DNA of 10,422 bases from an uncultured Bacteroidales bacterium (GTDB lineage Bacteria; Bacteroidota; Bacteroidia; Bacteroidales; Bacteroidaceae). Every line of letters starts with the position of its first letter. Within the stretch, counting starts at the first letter, position 1. Position numbers and translations under genes: made by a program. Location of the stretch: the NCBI GenBank assembly GCA_937901185.1, contig CALCHR010000244.1:1-10422 (forward strand). Direction: 5' to 3'. The notes under the pieces were generated by a model. The model had not been told where the DNA came from and did no database searches. It was given only the letters and a program-made list of their open reading frames with translations. Positions 1-6,801 of the stretch are shown one piece after another.

Positions 1-963
1 CCGGCCCTCACCATGCCCGACATCACATGGGAGCAGGTGAAACTCCTCTTCCCCACGGCCATGACCATCGCTGTGCTCGGCGCCATCGAGAGCTTGCTCT
101 CTGCCACCGTGGCCGACGGCGTAACGGGCGACCGCCACGACTCTAACCAAGAGCTCATCGGCCAGGGCATCGCCAACGTCTGCACACCCCTCTTCGGCGG
201 TATCCCCGCCACAGGAGCCATCGCCCGCACCATGACCAACATCAACAACGGCGGCCGCACTCCCGTTTCGGGCAACATCCATGCCGCCGTGCTGCTACTC
301 ATCTTCCTCGTGCTCATGCCCCTCGCCGCCTACATTCCCATGGCTTGCTTGGCCGGCGTGCTCATCATCGTGTCTTACAACATGAGCGGCTGGCGCACCT
401 TCCGCGCCTTGATGAAGAACCCCAAGAGCGACATCACCGTGCTCATCATCACCTTCTTGCTCACCGTCATCTTCGACCTCACCATCGCCATCGAGGTGGG
501 CCTCGTCATCGCCTGTCTGCTCTTCATGCGCCGCATGGCCGAGACCACACAGGTGAAACTCATTGCCGACGAGATTGACCCCGCCGAAGAAATCGACGTA
601 CAGCTCCACGAAGAAGAGCACCTCATCATCCCCCGCGGCGTAGAGGTATACGAAATCAACGGCCCCTACTTCTTCGGCATCGCCAACAAGTTTGAAGACC
701 TCATGGCGGGCATGGCCAACCATCCCAAGGTGCGCATCATCCGCATGCGCCGCGTGCCCTTCATCGACTCCACCGGCATCCACAACCTGCAGACGCTCTG
801 CGCCATGAGTCGCCGCGAAGGCACAGAGATAGTGCTCTCCGGCGTGCAGGAAAAAGTATACGAAGTGCTTGACCACGCAGGCCTCTGCGACGAACTGGGC
901 AAAGAGAACATCTGTCCCAACATCAACGCCGCCCTCGAGCGCGCCAAAGAAGTGGTCGGATAA
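1..963 (+). CDS. SulP family inorganic anion transporter with C-terminal STAS domain (5' end outside window)
   Basis: This is the C-terminal part of an inner-membrane SulP/SLC26-type anion permease (sulfate, bicarbonate or a similar anion; the substrate cannot be read from the sequence). The frame is open from base 1, so the ATG at 13 is probably an internal Met and not the start. Residue numbers here count from the first visible codon. Residues about 15-40 match the family stretch GAIESLLSATVADG, followed by DSNQELIGQGIAN and the GGIPATGAIART motif. Long hydrophobic segments at about 95-125 and 140-178 are the last membrane helices. Residues about 210-320 form a cytoplasmic STAS domain with the DSTG motif at 256-259, the site that is phosphorylated in anti-sigma antagonists of the same fold. 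All 15 visible Arg codons are CGC, indicating strong bias. A strong hairpin follows the stop. The family call is secure; the ion is unknown. Confidence 0.95.
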   Translation, partial: PALTMPDITWEQVKLLFPTAMTIAVLGAIESLLSATVADGVTGDRHDSNQELIGQGIANVCTPLFGGIPATGAIARTMTNINNGGRTPVSGNIHAAVLLLIFLVLMPLAAYIPMACLAGVLIIVSYNMSGWRTFRALMKNPKSDITVLIITFLLTVIFDLTIAIEVGLVIACLLFMRRMAETTQVKLIADEIDPAEEIDVQLHEEEHLIIPRGVEVYEINGPYFFGIANKFEDLMAGMANHPKVRIIRMRRVPFIDSTGIHNLQTLCAMSRREGTEIVLSGVQEKVYEVLDHAGLCDELGKENICPNINAALERAKEVVG

Positions 964-997
964 TACAGAAGACCGTCCGAAGGACACATATCCCACC

Positions 998-1045
998 ATG
1001 GGCTGCCATTTATCCCCCGATAAATGGCAGCCCATCATTGTTTAT
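998..1045 (+). terminator. Perfect 17-bp hairpin downstream of the SulP gene
   Basis: The left arm ATGGGCTGCCATTTATC (998-1014) and right arm GATAAATGGCAGCCCAT (1019-1035) pair without mismatch around a CCCC loop. A moderately T-rich stretch (CATTGTTTATAT) follows. It begins 35 bases after the SulP stop. The U-tract is weak, so it may work as a terminator, as a 3'-end stabilising hairpin, or in both directions. Confidence 0.7.
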
Positions 1046-1177
1046 ATCCCCTGACCAACCTCTCCAAATTTCGGGGAAATGGAAAAACACCCTGTTTTGC
1101 GAGGCCAACAACAAACGATTAGCACCAGAGGATACAGACAATCCTTTAACACATTTGCAAAAGAAAGTTAAACGCCA

Positions 1178-1209
1178 TTTGCATTTCGCCGCCAAATGTA
1201 TTATCTTTG
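1178..1209 (+). promoter_or_regulatory. Bacteroidota-type promoter (TTTG, 20-bp spacer, TATCTTTG)
   Basis: A TTTG -33 element lies at 1178-1181 and a TATCTTTG -7 element at 1202-1209, with 20 bases between them. This matches the published Bacteroides consensus TTTG/TAnnTTTG. The predicted start is near 1214, only a few bases before an intrinsic terminator. No open reading frame fits between the two. Confidence 0.75.
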
Positions 1210-1213
1210 TAAT

Positions 1214-1253
1214 AGCGAAGCGGGAGCCCACCAGGGGCGTCCCGCTTTTTTGC
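1214..1253 (+). ncRNA. Predicted short promoter-proximal RNA of about 40 nt ending in a terminator hairpin
   Basis: This is inferred from the promoter just upstream and the terminator that occupies nearly the whole predicted transcript. The RNA would be little more than a GC-rich hairpin with a U-tail. It might be a small regulatory RNA, an attenuator that limits readthrough towards the large gene at 1583, or a non-functional remnant. The 5' end is estimated from the -7 element, so it is uncertain by a few bases. Confidence 0.4.
1218..1252 (+). terminator. Rho-independent terminator
   Basis: AAGCGGGA (1218-1225) pairs with TCCCGCTT (1240-1247). GCCC (1226-1229) then pairs with GGGC (1235-1238) after a single bulged G at 1239. 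The loop is five bases and a run of six T (1246-1251) follows. The GC-rich stem and U-tract make this a convincing intrinsic terminator. Confidence 0.85.
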
Positions 1254-1289
1254 ATCTTTACGAAAGAGAAAATGGGACTTTTGGGCCGG

Positions 1290-1352
1290 TTCTTAGTAAA
1301 GAGAAAAATTTTCCTCGGCCTTTACTAAGAAAATTTTCTAAACACCGAGGAA
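1290..1352 (+). other. Overlapping inverted repeats able to form an H-type pseudoknot
   Basis: TTCTTAGTAAAG (1290-1301) pairs perfectly with CTTTACTAAGAA (1320-1331), giving a 12-bp stem with an 18-base loop. Inside that loop, TTCCTCGG (1311-1318) is complementary to CCGAGGAA (1345-1352), an 8-bp second stem. The connecting loops would be 9, 1 and 13 bases, which suits H-type pseudoknot geometry. The element AAAATTTTC also occurs twice, at 1305-1313 and 1330-1338. The region is non-coding, upstream of the large secreted-protein gene. Whether it is transcribed is unknown; as DNA it could also serve as a protein-binding site. Confidence 0.45.
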
Positions 1353-1511
1353 TTTCTGCGAGCCGCTGAAGATTTCCCGGCAAGCGCAAACGCATTTTCA
1401 AAGCAATACCAGCACCTCTCAAATCTTAAAAATCATTAAATATTCATAACAACATCGCTCGCCCACAATTAAAAACTTGGCAAATTCTTTTCTTAATTAA
1501 AATAACATTCG
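1353..1511. other. A+T-rich gene-free spacer
   Basis: This stretch lies between the inverted repeats and the promoter of the large secreted-protein gene. I see no credible open reading frame, RNA gene or strong hairpin in it. The bases just before the promoter are notably A/T rich (TCTTTTCTTAATTAAAATAA), which may act as an upstream promoter element. Confidence 0.5.
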
Positions 1512-1519
1512 TAATTTTG
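1512..1519 (+). promoter_or_regulatory. -7 promoter element (TAATTTTG) of the large secreted-protein gene
   Basis: TAATTTTG matches TAnnTTTG. No good TTTG -33 element is seen at the right spacing; only a T-rich TTCTTTTC lies there. The predicted start near 1525 gives a 5' leader of roughly 58 bases before the ATG at 1583. That leader has no Shine-Dalgarno sequence and is A/T rich, as is common in this phylum. Confidence 0.6.
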
Positions 1520-1582
1520 TAGCGGTGTATAGTGCACCTACAACAGAAATTTTGTTTTAACTATTTTAATAATCAATTCATT

Positions 1583-4500
1583 ATGAGAAAAATTACTAGT
1601 CTCTTGATGCTTTGCTTAGTCTGTATCGGGCTGAGCGCACAAAAGTATCCCATCAATTTTGATGTGAATGCTACGAAAGGTGACAGACATGTAAATTCTG
1701 TTACACTTCAGAGTCCAGCCTTTGGCAAACAGACTATCGACGTGTCTGCTACCAGAGGAAAAGTGTACAACGACTACACCAGCCAATCTTTCGAAGTGGC
1801 TGCCGGCGAGTCTGTTACTCCGACCATCGGTTATGATGGATCTTGGATGCACGGTTATGTGTACATCGACCTCAACCAAGACAACGCTTTGAACAGCGCT
1901 GAAGAGTTGGTTTCTTACACCTACTACAATGACAAGAACAGTTTAGGCCAAACTGTAGCCAACAACTGCAACGCCAACAATCCTCCTGCATTTACAGCTC
2001 CCACTACCCCCGGTACTTATTACATCCGTTTCAAGGTAGACTGGAACAGCATCGACCCTGCAGGCTGCAATGACGCAGGCAATACAATTACAGCAAACAG
2101 AGGTTCTGTTATCGACGTGCAGCTCGTAGTGAAAGAAGCATCTGCTGCTCCGTTGGTAGAAGAAGGTAAATTCTACACCCTCGAATGCCGCTCAGGCGCA
2201 GCCCACAGCACAGAAAGATTTATTGCTGACAATGGCACCGTAATCAGCGGTCAAGCTGCTGAAGGCACCACTTTCTCTTTCGAGAGCGCCGGCGATGGTG
2301 GCTACTACATGAAGAGCACCGTATCTAACAAATACCTCAGCTACACAGCTACAGAAGGTATCCACACCACTGATGGCAAAGTAACCTCTTGGGTACTCGC
2401 AGCTCCCGATCACACTCCGGGCGTTGTAACCTTGACAGTTGGCGACGACAAATATCTGAACAACAACGGCTCTGACTGCACAAACGGTTCTACCACTTCT
2501 TTGAAGGCCAACACCCACGTTGGTGGCCCCACTGCAGGCAACGCTTGCTCTCTCTGGGAACTGAAAGAAGTAGTAGTATTTGTACCCGCTGTAGCTAACG
2601 GCGTTTATGAAATCCAAAACTTCGACACAGGTATGAGTTGCAGCCGCGGCTACTTGGTATACTCTACTGCCTACGAAGGAAAAATCAAGTTGGCAGAATC
2701 TAAGTATCCTGGTCTTTCAGGCACAGACTGTGCATTTGCCAGCCGTACAGAGAGTGGCGTAAATCCCTACTGGTACGTTTACAACTCAGCTAAAGGCAAT
2801 ACCTATATTTTCTCTTTGGCTAACGGCCTATTCATGAACGACAAAGGCGGCGACGCTGTAGAACTCAGCGCAACTCCCTTCCCCGTAACCATCGAAAAGA
2901 ACGAAGGCTACCTCAAGATTCAATCTACAAAGAGAGATGCTTATGTAACAGCAGCCGTAGGTTGGGGACAAGCCAATGACAACGTACGTTGGAACAACGA
3001 GTACAACGACGGCGGCCACCCTTACACATTCAACGCAGCTTCTGAAACTGTAAACGAAGACATGCTGAACACAGCACTTGCTGCTATCGATGCTTTAGAA
3101 AACGGACCTGCTCCCGAACCCGAACCCGAGCCCGTATTTGTTACAGATTTGAATGACCTGAGCAACAATAAGGTGTACACCATCCTCAACGCACGCAATG
3201 GCAGCGGTATCCTCTACCACCCCAGCGCATCCGATGTGATTTCTTGGAACGGTAGAAGCGGCTACAACGACATTGAATACAGCACTGAGACTGCCAACTA
3301 CCAATGGGCTATCTACAAGTCAGCTAAGGGTAAGTTCTACCTCTACAACATCGCAGCAGCTAAGTTCGCTGGTACTACAGAAACCGGAAACGCTTCTATC
3401 CCCCTCGTAAGCACAGTGACCAACAGCTACGAGATTGCCAAGCGTTCTAACGTAGCCGATTATCCCTTCATGCTCTGCCAGGCTACAGCCCCCCACATCT
3501 TCAACACCAGCTTCGACTTCGCCACTGGTCTTATCAACTGGAACGGCGGTTACAGCGATGTAAACGATAAGGGTAATGCCTTCGCTTTCTGCGAAGCCGG
3601 CGATATTGACGCTGCCGTATTGACCACTATCGAAGCAGCCGTAGCAGCTTACGAAAACGCTATCCCCGCACTTCCCTACACTCCTATCACTGAAACTTCT
3701 GAACTCGCAAACGATAAAGTTTACGTAATCATTCCTCAAGACAACGGCCGCGGTTACTTCTACGCAAACGCTACATCTCCCTACTTGACTTCTACCGTGA
3801 AGGCCGGAGTTGATAAGGATGTAACCAGCAAAGACCAGCAGTTCGCCATCGTTAGCCACAACGGCAAGAGCTATCTCTACAGCCTCGGCGCTGACAAGTT
3901 TGTACACGACGCTGGTGGCTCATTCGCAGAAATGTCTGCAGTACCTGCCTCTAGCGTTACCCTCACCAAAGAAGCTTCCGGCTACTTCTCTATCAAGCTC
4001 AACGGCACTGAGTGCATCAACATCAGCAATGGCTATGACCACGCCGGTGTATTGAACTGGAACGAGTTGGACGCTGGTAACCAATTCGAAGTTGCCGCTG
4101 TTAACGACGAAGTATTCGATCCTTCTACAGTGCTCGTTATGATTCAGAACTACGAAGGTGCTCTCACGGCTGAAGGAATTCTTGCTTCTTACGACGGCGT
4201 AGGTTATCCCGCTGACAGTGAAAGAGAACTCCTCGCCGCTGCGGCTGCTAACTCTAAGGCCGACTGCAAGTCAACTGAAAACTTGGCTGCCCTCGCTACT
4301 GCTGCCGCAAGCTACAAATCAACCAGCAATGTGAAGATGCCTGAAGATGGTAAGGCTTATACCTTTACTAATGTACAGAAGGACGGCACTAAGTTCTACT
4401 TCGCTTGCGACGCCACTACTGGTGTATACATGTCAGAAAACGAAGCCGACGCTTGCACATTTGTATGTAAAGTAGTAGGCGACAAATATGTATTTGTAAA

Positions 4501-5440
4501 CAACAATGGTCAATACCTCGCAGTTAAGGGTAGCAGTGCCGGCACTAATGGCAACAAGGGCTTCACTGAGGTTTACGACCAAACCGAAGGTAAGTTCTTC
4601 AATGACTTTACTATCACTAAGTTGACTCCAAGCAATGTGGCAACTGCCGGAAACACTGACGCTATTGCTGTAACCGATGAACTCCTCTTTGGCTATGTAG
4701 GTTTGGCTACTCAAAGAGCTGACAGAGATGAACTCATCTACTTCGTAATTAAGAACAACAAGGGCTTCGACCAAGCTAATGCACCTTTCTGCCGTCACAA
4801 CTTGACTTCAATGGTTAAGGTTACAGAAGTAGAATTCCCCAACAAGCCCGTTGTAAACGATGCTCAAGGCATTGAAAACGTAGCTGCTCTCTCTACATTC
4901 TGCGCTCCTTTCGCTACTGTAGCTCCCAGCAACGTAGAAGTTTACATCGCTGCTAAGGACGAAAGCCACTACATCAAGCTCGAGAAGGTGGAAGGCGCTG
5001 TGCCCGCTAACACCGGCGTAGTGCTCGTAAGCACTGACGACGCTCAAAAGGGTCAAGCTGTGGCTATGGTTCCCGCTACTACTGAAGAGCTCGCCGACGT
5101 AACAGGCAACTTGCTCCGTGGCGATGCCGCTAAGGCTGACTTCACTGTAGACGCTGCTGTGAACGCTTACGTACTCGGCGCAGTAGACAGCGTAGTAGGA
5201 TTCTATCCTCTCTCTGCTACCGACCGCACCATCAAGCAAGGCAAGGCTTACCTCGTACTCGACGAAACTCTCAGCGCAGTGAAGCTCTACTTCGGCGGTG
5301 ACGACGTAACCGGTATCGAGACTGTAGAAAAGACAGAGAAGAGCAACGCTCCTATCTTCGACCTCAGCGGACGCCGCGTAGTGAACGTAGCGAAGGGCGG
5401 TATCTACATCCAGAACGGAAAGAAGTTCTTCGTAAAATAA
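1583..5440 (+). CDS. Large secreted multi-module protein: GEVED-like domain, repeated beta modules, sorting-type C-terminal tail
   Basis: I do not recognise a named function. The open frame extends up to a GTG at 1532. The ATG at 1583 is preferred because it gives a clean signal peptide (MRKITSLLMLCLVCIGLSA, cleavage before Gln) and leaves room for a leader, for 1285 residues. Residues about 60-185 resemble a GEVED domain, with a D-x-N-x-D loop in YIDLNQDNALN and a TxPGTYYIRFKVD strand. Residues about 195-330 form another beta module. Three related modules follow at about 338-505, 520-690 and 700-855. Each starts like NKVYTI, carries a W-N...D-x-G-[NH]-x-[FY] motif (Trp at 470, 653 and 826) and ends in a short helix. 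A PAPEPEPEP linker sits at 509-517. Residues about 919-1080 form a further module and about 1096-1245 a terminal beta domain. The tail DLSGRRV...GGIYIQNGKKFFVK resembles type IX (Por) secretion signals. It is probably exported and surface or extracellular, perhaps carbohydrate-binding through trefoil-like modules (inferred). It is probably cotranscribed with the peptide gene 34 bases downstream. Confidence 0.85.
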   Translation: MRKITSLLMLCLVCIGLSAQKYPINFDVNATKGDRHVNSVTLQSPAFGKQTIDVSATRGKVYNDYTSQSFEVAAGESVTPTIGYDGSWMHGYVYIDLNQDNALNSAEELVSYTYYNDKNSLGQTVANNCNANNPPAFTAPTTPGTYYIRFKVDWNSIDPAGCNDAGNTITANRGSVIDVQLVVKEASAAPLVEEGKFYTLECRSGAAHSTERFIADNGTVISGQAAEGTTFSFESAGDGGYYMKSTVSNKYLSYTATEGIHTTDGKVTSWVLAAPDHTPGVVTLTVGDDKYLNNNGSDCTNGSTTSLKANTHVGGPTAGNACSLWELKEVVVFVPAVANGVYEIQNFDTGMSCSRGYLVYSTAYEGKIKLAESKYPGLSGTDCAFASRTESGVNPYWYVYNSAKGNTYIFSLANGLFMNDKGGDAVELSATPFPVTIEKNEGYLKIQSTKRDAYVTAAVGWGQANDNVRWNNEYNDGGHPYTFNAASETVNEDMLNTALAAIDALENGPAPEPEPEPVFVTDLNDLSNNKVYTILNARNGSGILYHPSASDVISWNGRSGYNDIEYSTETANYQWAIYKSAKGKFYLYNIAAAKFAGTTETGNASIPLVSTVTNSYEIAKRSNVADYPFMLCQATAPHIFNTSFDFATGLINWNGGYSDVNDKGNAFAFCEAGDIDAAVLTTIEAAVAAYENAIPALPYTPITETSELANDKVYVIIPQDNGRGYFYANATSPYLTSTVKAGVDKDVTSKDQQFAIVSHNGKSYLYSLGADKFVHDAGGSFAEMSAVPASSVTLTKEASGYFSIKLNGTECINISNGYDHAGVLNWNELDAGNQFEVAAVNDEVFDPSTVLVMIQNYEGALTAEGILASYDGVGYPADSERELLAAAAANSKADCKSTENLAALATAAASYKSTSNVKMPEDGKAYTFTNVQKDGTKFYFACDATTGVYMSENEADACTFVCKVVGDKYVFVNNNGQYLAVKGSSAGTNGNKGFTEVYDQTEGKFFNDFTITKLTPSNVATAGNTDAIAVTDELLFGYVGLATQRADRDELIYFVIKNNKGFDQANAPFCRHNLTSMVKVTEVEFPNKPVVNDAQGIENVAALSTFCAPFATVAPSNVEVYIAAKDESHYIKLEKVEGAVPANTGVVLVSTDDAQKGQAVAMVPATTEELADVTGNLLRGDAAKADFTVDAAVNAYVLGAVDSVVGFYPLSATDRTIKQGKAYLVLDETLSAVKLYFGGDDVTGIETVEKTEKSNAPIFDLSGRRVVNVAKGGIYIQNGKKFFVK

Positions 5441-5474
5441 TCCCGGATTACTAACTACTGTTATATATAAGTAA

Positions 5475-5651
5475 ATGAATATGAAAAAAGCATATATCAC
5501 CCCCAACACTCGTGTAGCGAATCTCTACACTGAAAACATGTTGGCTGTATCAGTACCCGTAAACAAAGAAGAAGAACTGAATGGTTCCGATGCATGGTCT
5601 CACCACCGCGGCTGGAGCAGCTCCAACTGGATGAAGCAAGACGAAGAGTAA
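5475..5651 (+). CDS. Small hypothetical peptide (58 aa) with conserved-looking MKKxYITP start and Trp/acidic C-terminus
   Basis: The product is 58 residues, or 56 if the second in-frame ATG at 5481 is used. The second start would give the MKKAYITP beginning that I associate with many short uncharacterised Bacteroidales proteins. No signal peptide or membrane helix is seen. The N-terminal half (MKKAYITPNTRVANLYTENM, then LAVSVPV) is leader-like. The C-terminal half has three Trp and two His in WSHHRGWSSSNW and ends in the acidic DEE. The gene begins 34 bases after the large secreted-protein gene with no terminator between, and a strong terminator follows 25 bases after its stop, so the two very likely share a transcript. 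The function is unknown. A leader-core peptide precursor, a partner of the large protein, or a small regulatory protein are all possible. No maturation enzyme is visible in the window. Confidence 0.7.
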   Translation: MNMKKAYITPNTRVANLYTENMLAVSVPVNKEEELNGSDAWSHHRGWSSSNWMKQDEE

Positions 5652-5676
5652 GCACACACTCTTCCCGAGCATAAGC

Positions 5677-5708
5677 AAAGCCTTCCCCCACAAAGGGAAG
5701 GCTTTTTT
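5677..5708 (+). terminator. Rho-independent terminator after the peptide gene
   Basis: AAAGCCTTCCC (5677-5687) pairs perfectly with GGGAAGGCTTT (5695-5705) across a 7-base loop and runs into a six-T tract (5703-5708). It closes the unit that starts at 1512. Confidence 0.9.
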
Positions 5709-5741
5709 CTTGCCCTACACATTATTATATAATATAGGGAC

Positions 5742-5786
5742 CTTAAAGTCCTTAAAGACTCTAAAGACCTTAAAGACCTTAAGCCC
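5742..5786 (+). repeat. 9-bp tandem repeat (CTTAAAGAC unit, about five copies)
   Basis: Successive 9-base units are CTTAAAGTC, CTTAAAGAC, TCTAAAGAC, CTTAAAGAC and a degraded CTTAAGCCC. They lie between the preceding terminator and the -7 element of the alkylation-repair family gene. The first unit plus its left flank is nearly palindromic (GGACCTTAAAGTCC). The array occupies the position where a -33 element would sit, so it might influence expression or vary in copy number; both ideas are inferences. Confidence 0.75.
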
Positions 5787-5803
5787 CAATCTCAAAAAAA
5801 TAT

Positions 5804-5811
5804 TATCTTTG
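5804..5811 (+). promoter_or_regulatory. -7 promoter element (TATCTTTG) of the alkylation-repair family gene
   Basis: TATCTTTG fits TAnnTTTG exactly and lies 21 bases before the ATG at 5833, so the leader would be roughly 15 bases. No TTTG -33 element is seen; the 9-bp repeat array lies there instead. The position supports the ATG at 5833 over the upstream in-frame extension through the repeat. Confidence 0.65.
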
Positions 5812-5832
5812 CACTGCATAAACCAAGCTATT

Positions 5833-6441
5833 ATGGAAGAGAACAACCTGACGCTGGCCGAGCAGCTGCGCTTTGTGAAGCAGAGCCTGCGCGGCGTGAT
5901 GAACGGCGTGACCAGCACCTCGATGCGCGAGAAAGGGCTGACGTATAAAGTGAACTTCGGCGTGGAGCTGCCACGCTTGCAAGCCATGGCCGAAGAGTTG
6001 CCCCACACCTACGAACTGGCTGCCGCGCTGTGGAAAGAAGACATCCGCGAATGCCGACTGCTGGCCACCATGCTGATGCCCGAAGCAGACTTCTGCGAAG
6101 AGCTGGCCGACCTGTGGGTGGAGCAAATGCGCTTTACGGAAGAAGCCGAGTGCACCGTGATGCACCTCTTCGCCCGCCTGCCCTACGCTTCGGCCAAAGC
6201 CTTTGAATGGGTGGCCCGCGAAGAAGAAATGTATCGCCTCTGCGGCTGGCTGCTCTGGGCGCGCCTCTTTATGAAGCAGATGAAACCCGGCGAGCGCGAC
6301 AGCTACGAACTGCTCGACCAGCTGGAAAGCGACCTGAAAGGCGGCGAACCCCGCGTGGCCCGCGCAGCACTAAAAGCCTTACTCAAGTACATGGAGCTGG
6401 GAGAGGAAGAAGAGGCTCGCGGTGAAAAACTCCTGCCATAA
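5833..6441 (+). CDS. DNA alkylation repair family protein (AlkD-like HEAT repeats)
   Basis: A 202-residue, highly alpha-helical protein with no signal peptide, so cytoplasmic. The stretch at about 58-82 (HTYELAAALWKEDIRECRLL) matches the characteristic LAxxLWxxxxxExRxLA segment of the AlkC/AlkD HEAT-like repeat family. That family binds DNA and removes or shelters bulky or positively charged alkylated bases. Later helices at about 87-115, 120-150, 155-170 and 172-190 fit the same solenoid. It is slightly shorter than Bacillus AlkD (about 237 residues). I could not confidently align the AlkD active-site Trp and Asp, so glycosylase activity is not assured. The frame is open upstream to 5710, but that extension would translate the tandem repeat and lies upstream of the -7 element, so it is rejected. 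No strong terminator follows. Confidence 0.75.
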   Translation: MEENNLTLAEQLRFVKQSLRGVMNGVTSTSMREKGLTYKVNFGVELPRLQAMAEELPHTYELAAALWKEDIRECRLLATMLMPEADFCEELADLWVEQMRFTEEAECTVMHLFARLPYASAKAFEWVAREEEMYRLCGWLLWARLFMKQMKPGERDSYELLDQLESDLKGGEPRVARAALKALLKYMELGEEEEARGEKLLP

Positions 6442-6515
6442 GCCCACTCTATAGCCTAAAAAGGTCCATAAATAGAGGCGCAGCAATAAAAAATAGAAAA
6501 AAACTTATAGGAAAT

Positions 6516-6546
6516 TTTGTCGGTTACAGAATTATCCTTAATTTTG
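6516..6546 (+). promoter_or_regulatory. Promoter of tRNA-Val (TTTG, 19-bp spacer, TAATTTTG)
   Basis: TTTG at 6516-6519 and TAATTTTG at 6539-6546 are separated by 19 bases, a full consensus match. The tRNA begins 22 bases after the -7 element. Confidence 0.85.
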
Positions 6547-6567
6547 CATCGCTTTTGAAAGGAACAA

Positions 6568-6642
6568 GGGCGCTTAGCTCAGCTGGTTCAGAGCGTCTGC
6601 CTTACAAGCAGAGGGTCGGCGGTTCGAATCCGTCAGCGCCCA
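6568..6642 (+). tRNA. tRNA-Val (anticodon UAC)
   Basis: A complete cloverleaf can be drawn. The acceptor arms are GGGCGCT (6568-6574) and AGCGCCC (6635-6641), with discriminator A at 6642. The anticodon stem TCTGC/GCAGA encloses loop CTTACAA, giving anticodon UAC (valine, GUA/GUG codons). The T-arm contains GGTTCGAATCC. The CCA end is not encoded (CAC follows). It stands alone with its own promoter and terminator. Confidence 0.96.
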
Positions 6643-6647
6643 CACAG

Positions 6648-6690
6648 AAGAAGAAGCCTCATCCCAAGGAGATAAGGCTTCTTCTTTTTC
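6648..6690 (+). terminator. Rho-independent terminator after tRNA-Val
   Basis: AAGAAGAAGCCT (6648-6659) pairs perfectly with AGGCTTCTTCTT (6675-6686) across a 15-base loop, followed by a T-rich end (CTTCTTTTTC). It starts six bases after the tRNA. Confidence 0.85.
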
Positions 6691-6801
6691 GGCCCTTGTT
6701 TTTACCCACGGACCGACACGCACCTTGGAAGCCTTAACCGCACACAGCGGACATGTATGCTTAAAAACTTCTAAAAAGTGGTGCAAGTCAATATTTTTTA
6801 C

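Noticed and set aside
295..1038. Open frame of 247 codons on the minus strand
   Set aside because: It is antisense to the well-supported SulP gene. Its His/Glu/Asp/Val-rich composition is the mirror of a C-ending codon bias in the real gene, and it also covers the terminator hairpin.
1193..1200. Minus-strand TACATTTG, a possible reverse promoter
   Set aside because: No -33 element at the right distance and it overlaps the much better plus-strand promoter; likely chance in A/T-rich DNA.
1038..1328. Open frame of 96 codons on the plus strand in the intergenic region
   Set aside because: It runs through a promoter, a strong intrinsic terminator and the inverted repeats; it has no recognisable motif and its composition is not protein-like.
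1532..1582. Upstream GTG extension of the large secreted-protein gene
   Set aside because: It would place 17 extra residues before a textbook signal peptide and would start only about 12 bases after the -7 element.
4808..5509. Open frame of 233 codons on the minus strand
   Set aside because: Antisense to the C-terminal domain of the large protein and the start of the peptide gene; rich in Val/Ser/Tyr from reverse-complemented Asp/Ala/Val codons; no family motif.
5497..5691. Open frame of 64 codons on the minus strand
   Set aside because: Antisense to the small peptide gene and ends in the terminator; the plus-strand frame has a better start, context and family resemblance.
5710..5832. N-terminal extension of the alkylation-repair family protein
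   Set aside because: It translates the 9-bp tandem repeat into an LKTLKTLKT stretch and lies upstream of the -7 element at 5804.
6447..6477. CTCTAT / ATAGAG inverted repeat after the alkylation-repair family gene
   Set aside because: Only six base pairs with a 19-base loop and no T-tract, so not called as a terminator.
6555..6737. Open frame of 60 codons over the tRNA-Val gene
   Set aside because: It translates the tRNA and its terminator; no independent evidence for coding.
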